From NCBI RefSeq assembly GCF_000009265.1, contig NC_008380.1, positions 3,291,501 to 3,355,500 on the forward strand: DNA of 64,000 nucleotides, read 5' to 3'. Shown piece by piece: positions 51,850 through 60,315 of the stretch (positions are counted from its first letter, which is position 1; every line of letters begins with the position of its first letter). The notes beneath the pieces were generated by a model. The model saw only the letters and a program-made list of their open reading frames with translations, was not told the origin of the DNA and did not search any database. Source of the DNA: Rhizobium johnstonii 3841. Its GTDB lineage: Bacteria > Pseudomonadota > Alphaproteobacteria > Rhizobiales > Rhizobiaceae. The translations under genes and the position numbers were made by a program.

Positions 51850-52955
51850 GGGAGATCCAGTGTCATGACGACGGGGCAATGATCGGACGCTTTCGGCCTG
51901 TCCCAGCCGGTGCGCGGATAACGCTCCACCTCCTGCCCCGGCGGGAAGATGGTGCGGTAGGGCTGGCCGCTGCGGATGATTTCGGGCAGGCGGCCGGCAT
52001 TATGGGCGGCAAGTGCTGGCGAAAGCCAGAGATAGTCGAGTTGGCAAAGCCACTGCTCCTGCGGCCCGCGAGCGTGATAGAGCGTCCAGCGGTCGAGGGG
52101 TTCGCGGCGGCGCACGACATTTTCGGCAAAGCCGTCGCTGCTGAAAACGTCGAGCGCGCTTTCGGTCTCGTTCTGATGTTCGAAGCGATAGCCGGTACCC
52201 CGGCGGCCGATGACATCGACACGCTCCTGATAATCGTTCATGTCTCCGCAGATGGCGAAGCTCTTGGTGCCGGCTTGCTCCGCACCGAAGCGATCCTCGA
52301 TGATGCGGCGCACGGCGCGTGCCTCGGCGCGGCGGATCGGCATGGTCGATTGCCGCCCGTCCAGCCCGTCGCGCGGATTGCCCATCGACTTGAAATGCAC
52401 GACGTAGAGCGAAAATGGCCGGCCGCCGATCAGAAGGTCGAGCTCCAGGCAGTCGCGCTTGAAGATCTTGTCGTCGATGCGGTTGGTGAGCGCCAGCTCC
52501 TCATTGAAGAGATCGAGATCGCGATAGGTCGTCATCGCATGGCTTCTGATGTCCCTGAGCTCGATCTTCTGGCCATCGCGCGTTTCCTCGCGCATCAGCA
52601 CGGCAACATCGATGCCGCGGCTGTCATTGCCCTCGACCAGGTATTTCTGCCGGTAACCGTTTCCGACCATGCGGAAGAGATAGCCGTATTCGAAGGCCTG
52701 AAGGGCAGCCATGTTGTCGATTTCCTGCAGGCAGAGGATATCGGCGTCAGCGTCGGCGATCGCAAGGGCCGACATTTGCCGCGTGTCGTCGGTCGCGGCA
52801 ATCACCCGCGCCTGCTCGAGCTGCTGATAGACGCCCTCGCTCGACACCTGGAAAAGCTTGATGACCCGGTCCTGGCGCAACTGGTTTCGGAAGCCGGTGA
52901 AATCGAAACGGGTGAGAAGATTTTCGACATTGAAGGTGGCGAGGCGAAGCGACAT
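51846..52955 (-). CDS. Endonuclease/exonuclease/phosphatase family protein
   Basis: This 369-residue EEP-fold phosphodiesterase has ATFNVENL at the N-terminus, LQEID (metal Glu) near 78, GDMNDYQ and the terminal SDHCPVV with the catalytic His. It may act on nucleic acid or a phospholipid or sphingolipid. It is coupled by overlap to the Nudix gene. Confidence 0.85.
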   Translation of the reverse strand: MSLRLATFNVENLLTRFDFTGFRNQLRQDRVIKLFQVSSEGVYQQLEQARVIAATDDTRQMSALAIADADADILCLQEIDNMAALQAFEYGYLFRMVGNGYRQKYLVEGNDSRGIDVAVLMREETRDGQKIELRDIRSHAMTTYRDLDLFNEELALTNRIDDKIFKRDCLELDLLIGGRPFSLYVVHFKSMGNPRDGLDGRQSTMPIRRAEARAVRRIIEDRFGAEQAGTKSFAICGDMNDYQERVDVIGRRGTGYRFEHQNETESALDVFSSDGFAENVVRRREPLDRWTLYHARGPQEQWLCQLDYLWLSPALAAHNAGRLPEIIRSGQPYRTIFPPGQEVERYPRTGWDRPKASDHCPVVMTLDLP

Positions 52956-53047
52956 GGGAAGGATCCGGTTGCGGCAGTACCTTAACCGGCAATGGCCGCA
53001 GGAAAAGACGGCAGACCAAGAAAAATGCGGACAAGTGCCGTCTGCGC

Positions 53048-53281
53048 CTAGATACGGCTTGGCGGGCTTGAAGTGGCGCTGTCATGAGGTTGGGTGTGCC
53101 CGCCATCAGGACTGCTCGACGAGCTCCTATTGCTCGAACCGCGGTATAAGTCACTTGGGCTAAATGTCTGGGTTCGTTCGCCCCGCTCCAGAGATGGGCA
53201 TCCCTGGAGAACGCTCGCAGCGCTTACAAGAGCCGCCGAAAGCACGAAAACGGATCGAATACGCTTTACTGGAATTGGCAT
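53048..53281 (-). CDS. Small putative lipoprotein
   Basis: A 77-residue frame with a basic N-terminus and a hydrophobic stretch ends in LQGC (Cys26-27), a lipobox, then a Ser-rich tail. ATG at 53281 has AAAGGA about 10 bp upstream. The tail is low-complexity and the gene sits in an otherwise empty gap, so it is only moderately supported. Confidence 0.45.
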   Translation of the reverse strand: MPIPVKRIRSVFVLSAALVSAASVLQGCPSLERGERTQTFSPSDLYRGSSNRSSSSSPDGGHTQPHDSATSSPPSRI

Positions 53282-53480
53282 ACTAATATGTCCTTTCAAT
53301 TAATCGATTATCGCGCGAGTTTTACTCATCCCATGCGCTTCTGTTAATTCAGTCCGTTGCTCGGCACCACGAAGCCGGAAGAACTATTCAACTTTATGAT
53401 GATTCGAAAGAAGATTTGGGGAATTTTCAACTTCTATTATCGAGCTTCCATTGCTGTTGTAGACGCCGACTCTCGATCTA

Positions 53481-54500
53481 TCAAAGCCGCCAGCCCGCGC
53501 GGATGACGGCGTGCACCGTCTCACCCGCCTCGACGACCCCGCGGCTGTATGCGCGTAGCGTCTGGCCCTTGCCGAGGATCAGTTTCACGGCGTAGCGCTC
53601 GCCCTCGAACAGCACGGATTCGACGATCGCCGGAGCCCCCTCGCCGCCGATGATCACATCCTCCGGCCGCACGAGGATATCGGCGCCATCGGTCTTGGCG
53701 GCCTGGAGCGCATCCTGCAGGACATCCCATTCCAGCTGGCGTTCGCTGCCCATTACCTGCAGTGTCAGGATCGCCCCTCGCCCAATGAGCCCGCCGACGA
53801 TGCGCCCTTCAGGCCGCGCGTAGATCTCGGCCGGCGGTGCCACCTGCAGCAGCCGCCCTTCCGACATGACGGCGACGTCGGTCGCGAGCGCCATCGCCTC
53901 GCTCTGGTCGTGGGTGACGTAGATCATCGTCGCGCCCGAGCGCTGGTGGAACTCGCGAAAAGTCTCCTCCATCTCCTGTTTCAGGTGCCGGTCGAGATTG
54001 GCAAGCGGCTCGTCAAGCAGCACCACGTCAGGCGATGTCACCAGGCAGCGGGCAAGCGCCACGCGCTGGCGCTGGCCGCCGGAAAGATCGGCCGGACGCC
54101 GTTCGGCGTAATCGGCGAGCCGGACGGTGCCGAGCGCCTCGCGCACCTTCGCCCGGTAGGCCTCGCCCGAGAGGCCGCGCACTTTGAGAGGATAGCCGAC
54201 ATTGTCGGCAACACTCATATGCGGCCACAGCGCGTAAGACTGAAAGACCATCGCCATGTTGCGCTTTTCCGGCGGCAGCGACTGCGCGGCATCGGCAAGC
54301 AATCTCTCGCCGAGATGGATCGAGCCGTCGCTCGGCGTCTCGAAACCGGCGATCATCCGCAGCACTGTCGTCTTGCCGCAACCGGAAGGCCCGAGCAACG
54401 CCAGGAAGCCGCCCTCGCGCACTTCGAGCGAAAAACCGTTGACGGCGGCCCGCCCGGTGCCGAAATCCTTACCAAGCTGGTTGAGGATCAGCCTCGCCAT
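53481..54500 (-). CDS. ABC transporter ATPase (Fe3+/phosphonate/polyamine class)
   Basis: This 339-residue ATPase has Walker A GPSGCGKT (37-44), signature LSGGQ (139-143) and Walker B VVLLDE (159-164), plus a C-terminal TOBE-like domain. It belongs to the PotA/FbpC/PhnT class. It is the third gene of an SBP-permease-ATPase operon; its start overlaps the permease stop region by 13 bp. Confidence 0.9.
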   Translation of the reverse strand: MARLILNQLGKDFGTGRAAVNGFSLEVREGGFLALLGPSGCGKTTVLRMIAGFETPSDGSIHLGERLLADAAQSLPPEKRNMAMVFQSYALWPHMSVADNVGYPLKVRGLSGEAYRAKVREALGTVRLADYAERRPADLSGGQRQRVALARCLVTSPDVVLLDEPLANLDRHLKQEMEETFREFHQRSGATMIYVTHDQSEAMALATDVAVMSEGRLLQVAPPAEIYARPEGRIVGGLIGRGAILTLQVMGSERQLEWDVLQDALQAAKTDGADILVRPEDVIIGGEGAPAIVESVLFEGERYAVKLILGKGQTLRAYSRGVVEAGETVHAVIRAGWRL

Positions 54501-56182
54501 GGGACCACTCCTTTCGGCAGTCGTTTCGCCAGAAGTTCGAGCAGCAGCATCAGCACGACGACCATGAGCACGACGAGCACCGAGAGCGCCGAAGCAAGGT
54601 CGGAGCTACCGCTGTCGTCGAGATTGTAGATGGCGACGCCGAGCGTCTGGGTGCCGGCAGACCAGAGCAGCGCCGAGATCGTCAGCTCATTGCAAGCGAT
54701 CAGGAAGACGAGGATGACCGAGGCGCCGGCGGCCGGCGCAATCAGCGGCACGATGATATCGGCAAGCCGGCGGAAGAAGCCGGCTCCGGAAAGCCGTGCG
54801 GCCTCCTCCAGCGCCGGATCCAGCTGGTGGAAGGCGCTGACCACGGGTTTCAGGCTGACGGCGAAGAAGGAGGAGAAATAGGCGATCAGGATGATCCAGA
54901 TCGTGCCATAGAGCGACACGTGGAGGATCGGGATCGGTGCTGCGAACACCAGGATGAAGCAGACCGCCATGACGATGCCGGGCAGCGAATAGGGTATCTC
55001 GATCAGGCTGGAGACGATGCGGGAAATAGAATCCTTGCGCCGCGTCAGCGTGTAGGCTGCGAGCACCGTCACCACGAGGAGACAAAGCGCAGTCGCGCCG
55101 GCGAGCGACAGCGAATTGATAAAGGCGGTGCGCGTCACCGCCTGCCGGAACAGGATCTCCTCAAAGGCATGCAGCGACATCGTCTTGAAAGTGAGTGGCA
55201 CGCCATAGGCCGGCACCAGCGCGCCGGCGACAAGCGCGAAGAAGGGTGCTGCCAGCATGAAGAACAGGATCGCCCAAACGAGCGATGTGAAAACAAGGCG
55301 CCAGGCGCCGAGCTCGAAGGCCGCACTCGCCCCGGATAACCCGATGACGCGGTAGTCGCGGCCGCGCAACGCCCGGTCCTGGATCATCAGCCCGACGACC
55401 GAGATGATGGCGATGATCGCCGAGAGCACGGCGACATCACCGAAGGTGCGGCTAGTGAAGGCGGAGAACTTGGTGAAGATCAACGTCGGCAGCGTGAAGA
55501 TCGAGGGCGGAATGCCGAGAATGGCGGGAATGCCGAAATTGCCGGTGCAGGAGACGAAGGAGATCGCCGCACCCGCGATGATGCCGGGCAGCGACAGCGG
55601 CAGGATGATATCGCGGAATACCCGCAAGCTGGAGGCGCCGGAAAGCCGTGCGGCCTCGACGCCGTCGCGCGGCAGCGTCATCAGCCCGGCCCGAAGCGCC
55701 AGGTAGACCAGCGGCGCATGCTGCACGCCATAGAGCAGCGCGATGCCGCCTACCGAATAGAGCGGCTGCGGCGAGCCGAGTGGCGGAGCGATATGCAGCG
55801 CCTTCAACAGCGGGCTGGAGGGGCCCGACATCTGCACCCAGGCAAGCGCCGTCACCTGCGGCGGGATCATCATCGGCAGCACGAAGAAGAAGCTGAGCAG
55901 CCCCTTGGCGCGGATATCGGTCAGCGTCAGCAGGAAGGCAAAGAGGCAGCCGATGACGAGCGAGATCACCGTGCCCAGGATAGCGGTGACGACGGTGTAA
56001 TAGGTCGCCGACCACAGCGACGCCTCGCTCAAAACCGTCATCACGCCGCCATCGGCGAAGGCCGCTATTCCGACCATGGCGAGGCGGGCGAGCGGCAGCA
56101 CGCTGAGGATCAGGACGATGATGACGACAAAAGGAAACAGCCAGGCGGGCTGGCTGTTTCCGGTTTTGATGTATCCGTGCAT
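54488..56182 (-). CDS. ABC transporter permease (Fe3+/phosphonate type, duplicated)
   Basis: This 564-residue membrane protein has about 12 helices and two permease modules, each with an EAA-like loop (EAARLSGASSLRVFRDIILPLSLPGI and EEAARLSGAGFFRRLADIIVPLIAPAA). The fused double-permease form is typical of FbpB/AfuB/PhnV-type importers. It follows the SBP gene closely. Confidence 0.9.
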   Translation of the reverse strand: MHGYIKTGNSQPAWLFPFVVIIVLILSVLPLARLAMVGIAAFADGGVMTVLSEASLWSATYYTVVTAILGTVISLVIGCLFAFLLTLTDIRAKGLLSFFFVLPMMIPPQVTALAWVQMSGPSSPLLKALHIAPPLGSPQPLYSVGGIALLYGVQHAPLVYLALRAGLMTLPRDGVEAARLSGASSLRVFRDIILPLSLPGIIAGAAISFVSCTGNFGIPAILGIPPSIFTLPTLIFTKFSAFTSRTFGDVAVLSAIIAIISVVGLMIQDRALRGRDYRVIGLSGASAAFELGAWRLVFTSLVWAILFFMLAAPFFALVAGALVPAYGVPLTFKTMSLHAFEEILFRQAVTRTAFINSLSLAGATALCLLVVTVLAAYTLTRRKDSISRIVSSLIEIPYSLPGIVMAVCFILVFAAPIPILHVSLYGTIWIILIAYFSSFFAVSLKPVVSAFHQLDPALEEAARLSGAGFFRRLADIIVPLIAPAAGASVILVFLIACNELTISALLWSAGTQTLGVAIYNLDDSGSSDLASALSVLVVLMVVVLMLLLELLAKRLPKGVVPWRG

Positions 56183-56189
56183 GAAAGGA

Positions 56190-57167
56190 TCAGTTCGAGC
56201 CGTAGATGCCCGAGAAGGTCTTGAGATCCTGATCGGTATTCTTCAACGCTTCGGCCGCCTTGATCGGCAATACCTTGATGGTGTCGCGCGCCGCAAAGCC
56301 TTCCGGCAGCTTCATGCCGTTGCGGGCCGGGATGTAGCCGAGCTTCAGGAAGCCTTCCTGGCCCTTTTCGGAGAGCACGTAATCGACGAATTTCCTGGCG
56401 GCATCGGCATTTTTGGTGCTGGCGAGGATGCCGACCGGCTCGGTGACGGCCGAAACGCCTTCGCTCGGGAAGACGAATTCGACGGGAGCGCCCTTGGCCT
56501 TCTCACGGATCGGCAGGTAATCGACAACCATGCCATAGGCCTTTTCGCCCGAGGCAACGGACTTCAGCACGGCGCCGTTGCCGCCGGCAGCAATCGCGCC
56601 ATTTTCCGCAAGCGACTTGTAGAAATCCCAGCCGAGTCCCGGAACGGCGGCAAGTGTCTGGGCGTGGATGAGGGCCGCACCTGAGGCAAGCGGGCTCGGC
56701 ATGGTGACGAGGCCCTTGGCTTCCGGCTTAGTCAGGTCCTTCCAGCTCGCAGGCTTCATCGCGGCCGAGGTATTGTACATGATGCCGGTGGTGATCAGCT
56801 TGGTGGAATAGTAATAGCCGTCGGCGTCATAAAGGGCGGCGTCGTATTGGGCAGCTTCCGGCGACTTGTAGGCCAAGAGCTTGCCGTCTTCCTTTAGGCG
56901 CTCCAGCGTCACCACGTCGGCGATGAGGAGAATGTCGGCAACCGGGTTGCCGGCCTGGATCTCGGCCTGGAGTTTCGCCATGATCTTCGGCGTGCCGTCG
57001 CGTACCCAGTCGACCTTGATATCGGGATTGGCAGCCATGAAGCCATCGACCGTCGCCTGCGCGTCTTCGTTCGGCTGGCTGGTGTAGAGAACCAGGTTTG
57101 CGGCCGAAGCCGGAATGGCAAAGATGCCCGCGGCGACAAGTGCTGCGGCAGAAACGATCGTTTTCAT
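56190..57167 (-). CDS. Periplasmic binding protein (Fe3+/2-aminoethylphosphonate type)
   Basis: This 325-residue SBP has a signal peptide (1-22, ASA-AN). The mature start NLVLYTSQPNEDAQATVDGFMAANPDIKVDWVRDGTPKIMAKL fits the Fe3+/thiamine/phosphonate (FutA/AfuA) cluster, and tyrosines in YYYSTKLITTGIMYN recall iron ligands. ATG at 57165-57167. A near-perfect PHO box lies 44 bp upstream and a hairpin abuts the start codon. PhoB control favours a phosphonate substrate, but Fe3+ cannot be excluded. Confidence 0.85.
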   Translation of the reverse strand: MKTIVSAAALVAAGIFAIPASAANLVLYTSQPNEDAQATVDGFMAANPDIKVDWVRDGTPKIMAKLQAEIQAGNPVADILLIADVVTLERLKEDGKLLAYKSPEAAQYDAALYDADGYYYSTKLITTGIMYNTSAAMKPASWKDLTKPEAKGLVTMPSPLASGAALIHAQTLAAVPGLGWDFYKSLAENGAIAAGGNGAVLKSVASGEKAYGMVVDYLPIREKAKGAPVEFVFPSEGVSAVTEPVGILASTKNADAARKFVDYVLSEKGQEGFLKLGYIPARNGMKLPEGFAARDTIKVLPIKAAEALKNTDQDLKTFSGIYGSN

Positions 57168-57198
57168 GGGAGGGGTCCTCGATTTCGATACCCCTCCC
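57168..57198 (-). promoter_or_regulatory. Hairpin abutting the SBP start codon
   Basis: On the minus strand GGGAGGGGT (57198-57190) pairs with ACCCCTCCC (57176-57168), which ends immediately before ATG. The 13-nt loop holds GAGG, a plausible ribosome site. The stem could limit or protect translation initiation. Confidence 0.5.
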
Positions 57199-57210
57199 TT
57201 ATTAGGGGTC

Positions 57211-57229
57211 GTTGACAGAGATGTGACAG
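57211..57229 (-). promoter_or_regulatory. PHO box upstream of the ABC transporter operon
   Basis: On the minus strand CTGTCACATCTCTGTCAAC contains two CTGTCA-type units in exact 11-bp register (CTGTCAC-N4-CTGTCAA), almost the consensus PhoB site. It lies 44 bp upstream of the SBP start codon, so PhoB activation under phosphate limitation is likely. Confidence 0.7.
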
Positions 57230-57358
57230 GGCGCGGCGGTTGGTCCACGCCCTGCACCACAGCTTTCCCATCGACCAGTCGTGATCTCGCCACGCGCGGA
57301 CAAAACCTCCGCGGCGGCCGGCCACGGCGCTCACGCGCCGTGGCCCTCGGATCGAATA

Positions 57359-58126
57359 CTACTTTGCGGCCTCTTCGATCAGTTCCGCTACCTTCTCGGG
57401 ATGCGACACCATCACGACGTGGGAAGCGCCGTCGACCACCACGGTCCGCTTGGAGCCTGCCCGCTCGGCCATGAAGCCTAGGGCTGCGGCCGGGATGTTC
57501 TTGTCGCCAGTGCCGTAGACAAACCACGACGGCAGCTTCTTCCAGGCGGGCTCGCCGGATTTTTCAGTCAGGGCAGCCTCGGTGACCGGACGTTGGGCAG
57601 CCGCCATCAGGGCCGCCTGTTCGGCCGGCACGTCGCTGGCGAACTGATCATGGAACTTGGCCTGGTCGATATACAGATCGACACCGCCGGCGCTGAGCTT
57701 TACCGGAGCCGCAAGCGCTCCGCTCAGCGTACCGCCCGGAAACTTGCCGGCGAGATCTGCGACCGATTCTCCGGCATCCGGCGCGAAGGCCGCGACATAG
57801 ACCAGCGACCTGACGTTGTCGTGGCCGTTGGCCGCGGTCGAAATGACCTGGCCGCCATAGGAGTGACCGACAAGGACCACAGGGCCGGCGATGCTGCCAA
57901 CCACGTCGGAGACATAGGCAGCGTCGTTAGAAACGCTACGCAGCGGATTGGCGGCTGCCACGACAGAAAAGCCGTCCTTGCGCAGGATTTCGACGACGCC
58001 GTTCCAGCTAGATGAATCGGCAAAGGCGCCATGGACGAGGACAACGGTCGGCTTGGCCGGCTGAGCAACGGCAGCACCGGAAAGAAGAGCGCCCGCCAGG
58101 GCGACGGCAGCAGCAAACTTGAACAT
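57359..58126 (-). CDS. Secreted alpha/beta hydrolase
   Basis: This 255-residue hydrolase has a signal peptide (about 1-22), the oxyanion HGAF near residue 32, the nucleophile elbow GHSYGG with Ser89, and the terminal catalytic His in DGASHVVMVSHPE. It is probably a periplasmic esterase or lactonase. It is divergent from an OhrR-like MarR regulator across a long inverted repeat, so that regulator probably controls it. Confidence 0.85.
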   Translation of the reverse strand: MFKFAAAVALAGALLSGAAVAQPAKPTVVLVHGAFADSSSWNGVVEILRKDGFSVVAAANPLRSVSNDAAYVSDVVGSIAGPVVLVGHSYGGQVISTAANGHDNVRSLVYVAAFAPDAGESVADLAGKFPGGTLSGALAAPVKLSAGGVDLYIDQAKFHDQFASDVPAEQAALMAAAQRPVTEAALTEKSGEPAWKKLPSWFVYGTGDKNIPAAALGFMAERAGSKRTVVVDGASHVVMVSHPEKVAELIEEAAK

Positions 58127-58242
58127 TGGTCATTTCCTTTCGTCGGTTGAGTTTCAAAGAAGCCGAATGGGGAGCCACAAGGGAATTCACCTGCTTGCGC
58201 ATCCGTTGACGCAGCAAACCTCTGCTGCTTTCCGTGTTCGGT

Positions 58243-58336
58243 ATATAATTTGTCAGCGATTTATTTGTGCGCGATCTATTTAGGTTTTCTCGTCTGCCGA
58301 GTCAATAGCTTGCAAACAGATCGCGCACAAATTATA
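58243..58336. promoter_or_regulatory. Paired operators of the OhrR-like regulator
   Basis: TATAATTTGT (58243-58252) is inverted at 58327-58336 (ACAAATTATA), and ATTTGTGCGCGATCT (58263-58277) is inverted at 58318-58332. The two repeated blocks face each other across 40-74 bp between divergent genes, as expected for paired MarR/OhrR sites. Confidence 0.6.
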
Positions 58337-58357
58337 TTGAGATCAAAGGAGAGCGTG

Positions 58358-58828
58358 ATGAAAGACACCACATCAAATGATCTCGCTGACGTGCCCAAGA
58401 TCGATGAAATGCTTTGCTTTTCGATCTATTCGGCAAGCCACGCCTTTAACCAGCTTTACCGTCCCCTGCTCGACGAGCTGGAACTCACCTATCCGCAATT
58501 CCTGGTCATGACCGCTTTGTGGGCGCGCGACGACCGCACGGTGAAGGATCTCGGCGAGACGCTTTTTCTCGACTCCAGCACCCTCACTCCGCTGCTGAAG
58601 CGACTGGAAAATGTCGGCCTCGTCACCCGCAACCGAAATCCCGCCGATGAGCGCCAGGTGCTCTTGCGCCTGACGGAGAAGGGATTGGCCCTCAAGAGCG
58701 GTGCCTCCCATGTGTTCGACTGCATCGGCAAGGCTGTCGGTCTCGACGCCGAGGCTGTCAGCAAGATTCGGGACACAATCGCATCGCTTCGCGACAATAT
58801 TCACAAGAAGGACAAGCACGAGAACTGA
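58358..58828 (+). CDS. OhrR-like MarR-family regulator
   Basis: This 156-residue MarR protein carries the OhrR-type N-terminal pattern EMLCFSIYSASHAFNQLYRPLLDELELTYPQFLVM, with Cys20 at the position of the peroxide-sensing Cys. LGETLFLDSSTLTPLLKRLENVGLVTRNRNPADERQVLLRLTEKG is the winged helix. An AAAGGAG ribosome site precedes ATG. It probably represses the divergent hydrolase and itself, responding to oxidation or an electrophile. Confidence 0.88.
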   Translation: MKDTTSNDLADVPKIDEMLCFSIYSASHAFNQLYRPLLDELELTYPQFLVMTALWARDDRTVKDLGETLFLDSSTLTPLLKRLENVGLVTRNRNPADERQVLLRLTEKGLALKSGASHVFDCIGKAVGLDAEAVSKIRDTIASLRDNIHKKDKHEN

Positions 58829-59052
58829 CGTGGCTTTCACCGCGTCGACGCTGCGCCAAGACAATTTCCGTCGACAAGCCGATGACATATTGTACGATCT
58901 GCCGCTCGGCTCGTGATCGGCTATAGCCGCTGCGGGGCCGGAAGATACCGGCGCTCAGAATCTTGCCTAAGCCTCACGCAGCCGTGAATACGCACCCATT
59001 GCTATCTCGGAGCGTTGAGGTACGTCAGTCTTGTTTCAAGGGAGGAGTTTCA

Positions 59053-60111
59053 ATGGAATATCGTTTGCTCGGCCGTTCCGGCCTGAAGATTTCGACTTTG
59101 ACCATGGGCACGATGACCTTCGGCGGCGTCGGTTGGGCGAAGACCGTCGGCGACCTCGGTGTTTCCGAGGCGAAAAAGATGATCGATATGTGCATCGATG
59201 CCGGCATCAACCTGATTGACACCGCCAATGCCTATTCCGACGGCGAATGCGAAAACATCATCGGCGATGTGCTCTCCGGCAAGCGGCCGCAGGGCGTGCT
59301 GCTCGCTACCAAGGCCCGCTTCAGCATGGGCGACGGCCCGAACGACCAGGGTCTGTCACGCTACCATCTGATCCGCGAATGCGAGGCGAGCCTCAAGCGC
59401 CTGAAGACCGATGTCATCGACCTTTACCAGGTGCATGAATGGGATGGCCAGACGCCGCTTGAAGAGACGATGGAAGCCCTCGACACCCTGATCAGGCAGG
59501 GCAAGGTGCGTTATGTCGGCTGCTCGAACTATTCCGGCTGGCACATCATGAAAGCGCTCGGCATCGCCAACGAGCACCGGTACCAACGCTTCGTCAGCCA
59601 GCAGATCCACTATACGCTGGAAGCCCGCGACGCCGAATACGAGTTGCTGCCGATCTCGATCGACCAGGGGCTCGGCGTGCTGGTCTGGAGCCCGCTGGCC
59701 GGCGGCCTGCTCTCCGGCAAGCATCGCCGCAACCAGGCAGCGCCCGAAGGTACGCGCCAGTTCGCCGGCTGGACCGAACCGCCGATCCGCGATGAGAACC
59801 GCCTCTGGAACATCGTCGAGACGCTGGTCGCGATCGGTGGGGAACGCGGCGTTTCGGCCGCACAGGTGGCGCTCGCCTGGCTCATCGGCCGCAAGGCCGT
59901 AACCTCGGTCATCATCGGCGGCCGCACCGAAGCCCAGTTCCGCGACAACATCGCCGCCGCCGAGCTGAAACTCACGGACGAGGAGCGCAAGCGCCTCGAC
60001 GCGGTCAGCCTGCCGCCGGTGATCTATCCCTACTGGCACCAGCTGAACACGGTGAGCGACAGGTTTGGTGAAGCCGATCTCGAACTTTTCGGCCCGCATC
60101 TCCAGCAATAG
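59053..60111 (+). CDS. Aldo/keto reductase
   Basis: This 352-residue NADPH-dependent TIM-barrel reductase has the catalytic tetrad in place: Asp56 and Tyr61 in DTANAY, Lys87 in ATKAR and His128 in YQVHEWD. NYSGWHIMKALGIA and the C-terminal IIGGRTEAQFRDN bind the cofactor. ATG at 59053 has GGAGGAG upstream. It stands alone and is followed by a family B hairpin. The substrate is unknown. Confidence 0.9.
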   Translation: MEYRLLGRSGLKISTLTMGTMTFGGVGWAKTVGDLGVSEAKKMIDMCIDAGINLIDTANAYSDGECENIIGDVLSGKRPQGVLLATKARFSMGDGPNDQGLSRYHLIRECEASLKRLKTDVIDLYQVHEWDGQTPLEETMEALDTLIRQGKVRYVGCSNYSGWHIMKALGIANEHRYQRFVSQQIHYTLEARDAEYELLPISIDQGLGVLVWSPLAGGLLSGKHRRNQAAPEGTRQFAGWTEPPIRDENRLWNIVETLVAIGGERGVSAAQVALAWLIGRKAVTSVIIGGRTEAQFRDNIAAAELKLTDEERKRLDAVSLPPVIYPYWHQLNTVSDRFGEADLELFGPHLQQ

Positions 60112-60147
60112 GCGATAGCGGATCAAGCATTGCACGGCGGAAGACAA

Positions 60148-60193
60148 AGCATGTCGCGCAAAAGTGTGCAGCGGTTTGCGACCACGACATGCT
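60148..60193. repeat. Dispersed hairpin repeat, family B
   Basis: AGCATGTCG (60148-60156) pairs with CGACATGCT (60185-60193) and CGCAAAA (60157-60163) with TTTGCG (60175-60180). The core AAAAGTGTG...GCGGTTT is shared with 22415-22464 while the arms differ by compensatory changes. Confidence 0.65.
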
Positions 60194-60315
60194 CAAATCA
60201 AAGACCTGAAGTGTGGCAGGCGAATCTGAAAGATCGCGTCATACTTTAGCCGTCACAAAAGATGCACTTTCGCCGTGTTACCGTAATATCCCGCCGCCCC
60301 CCCGCGAGGTTCTCC

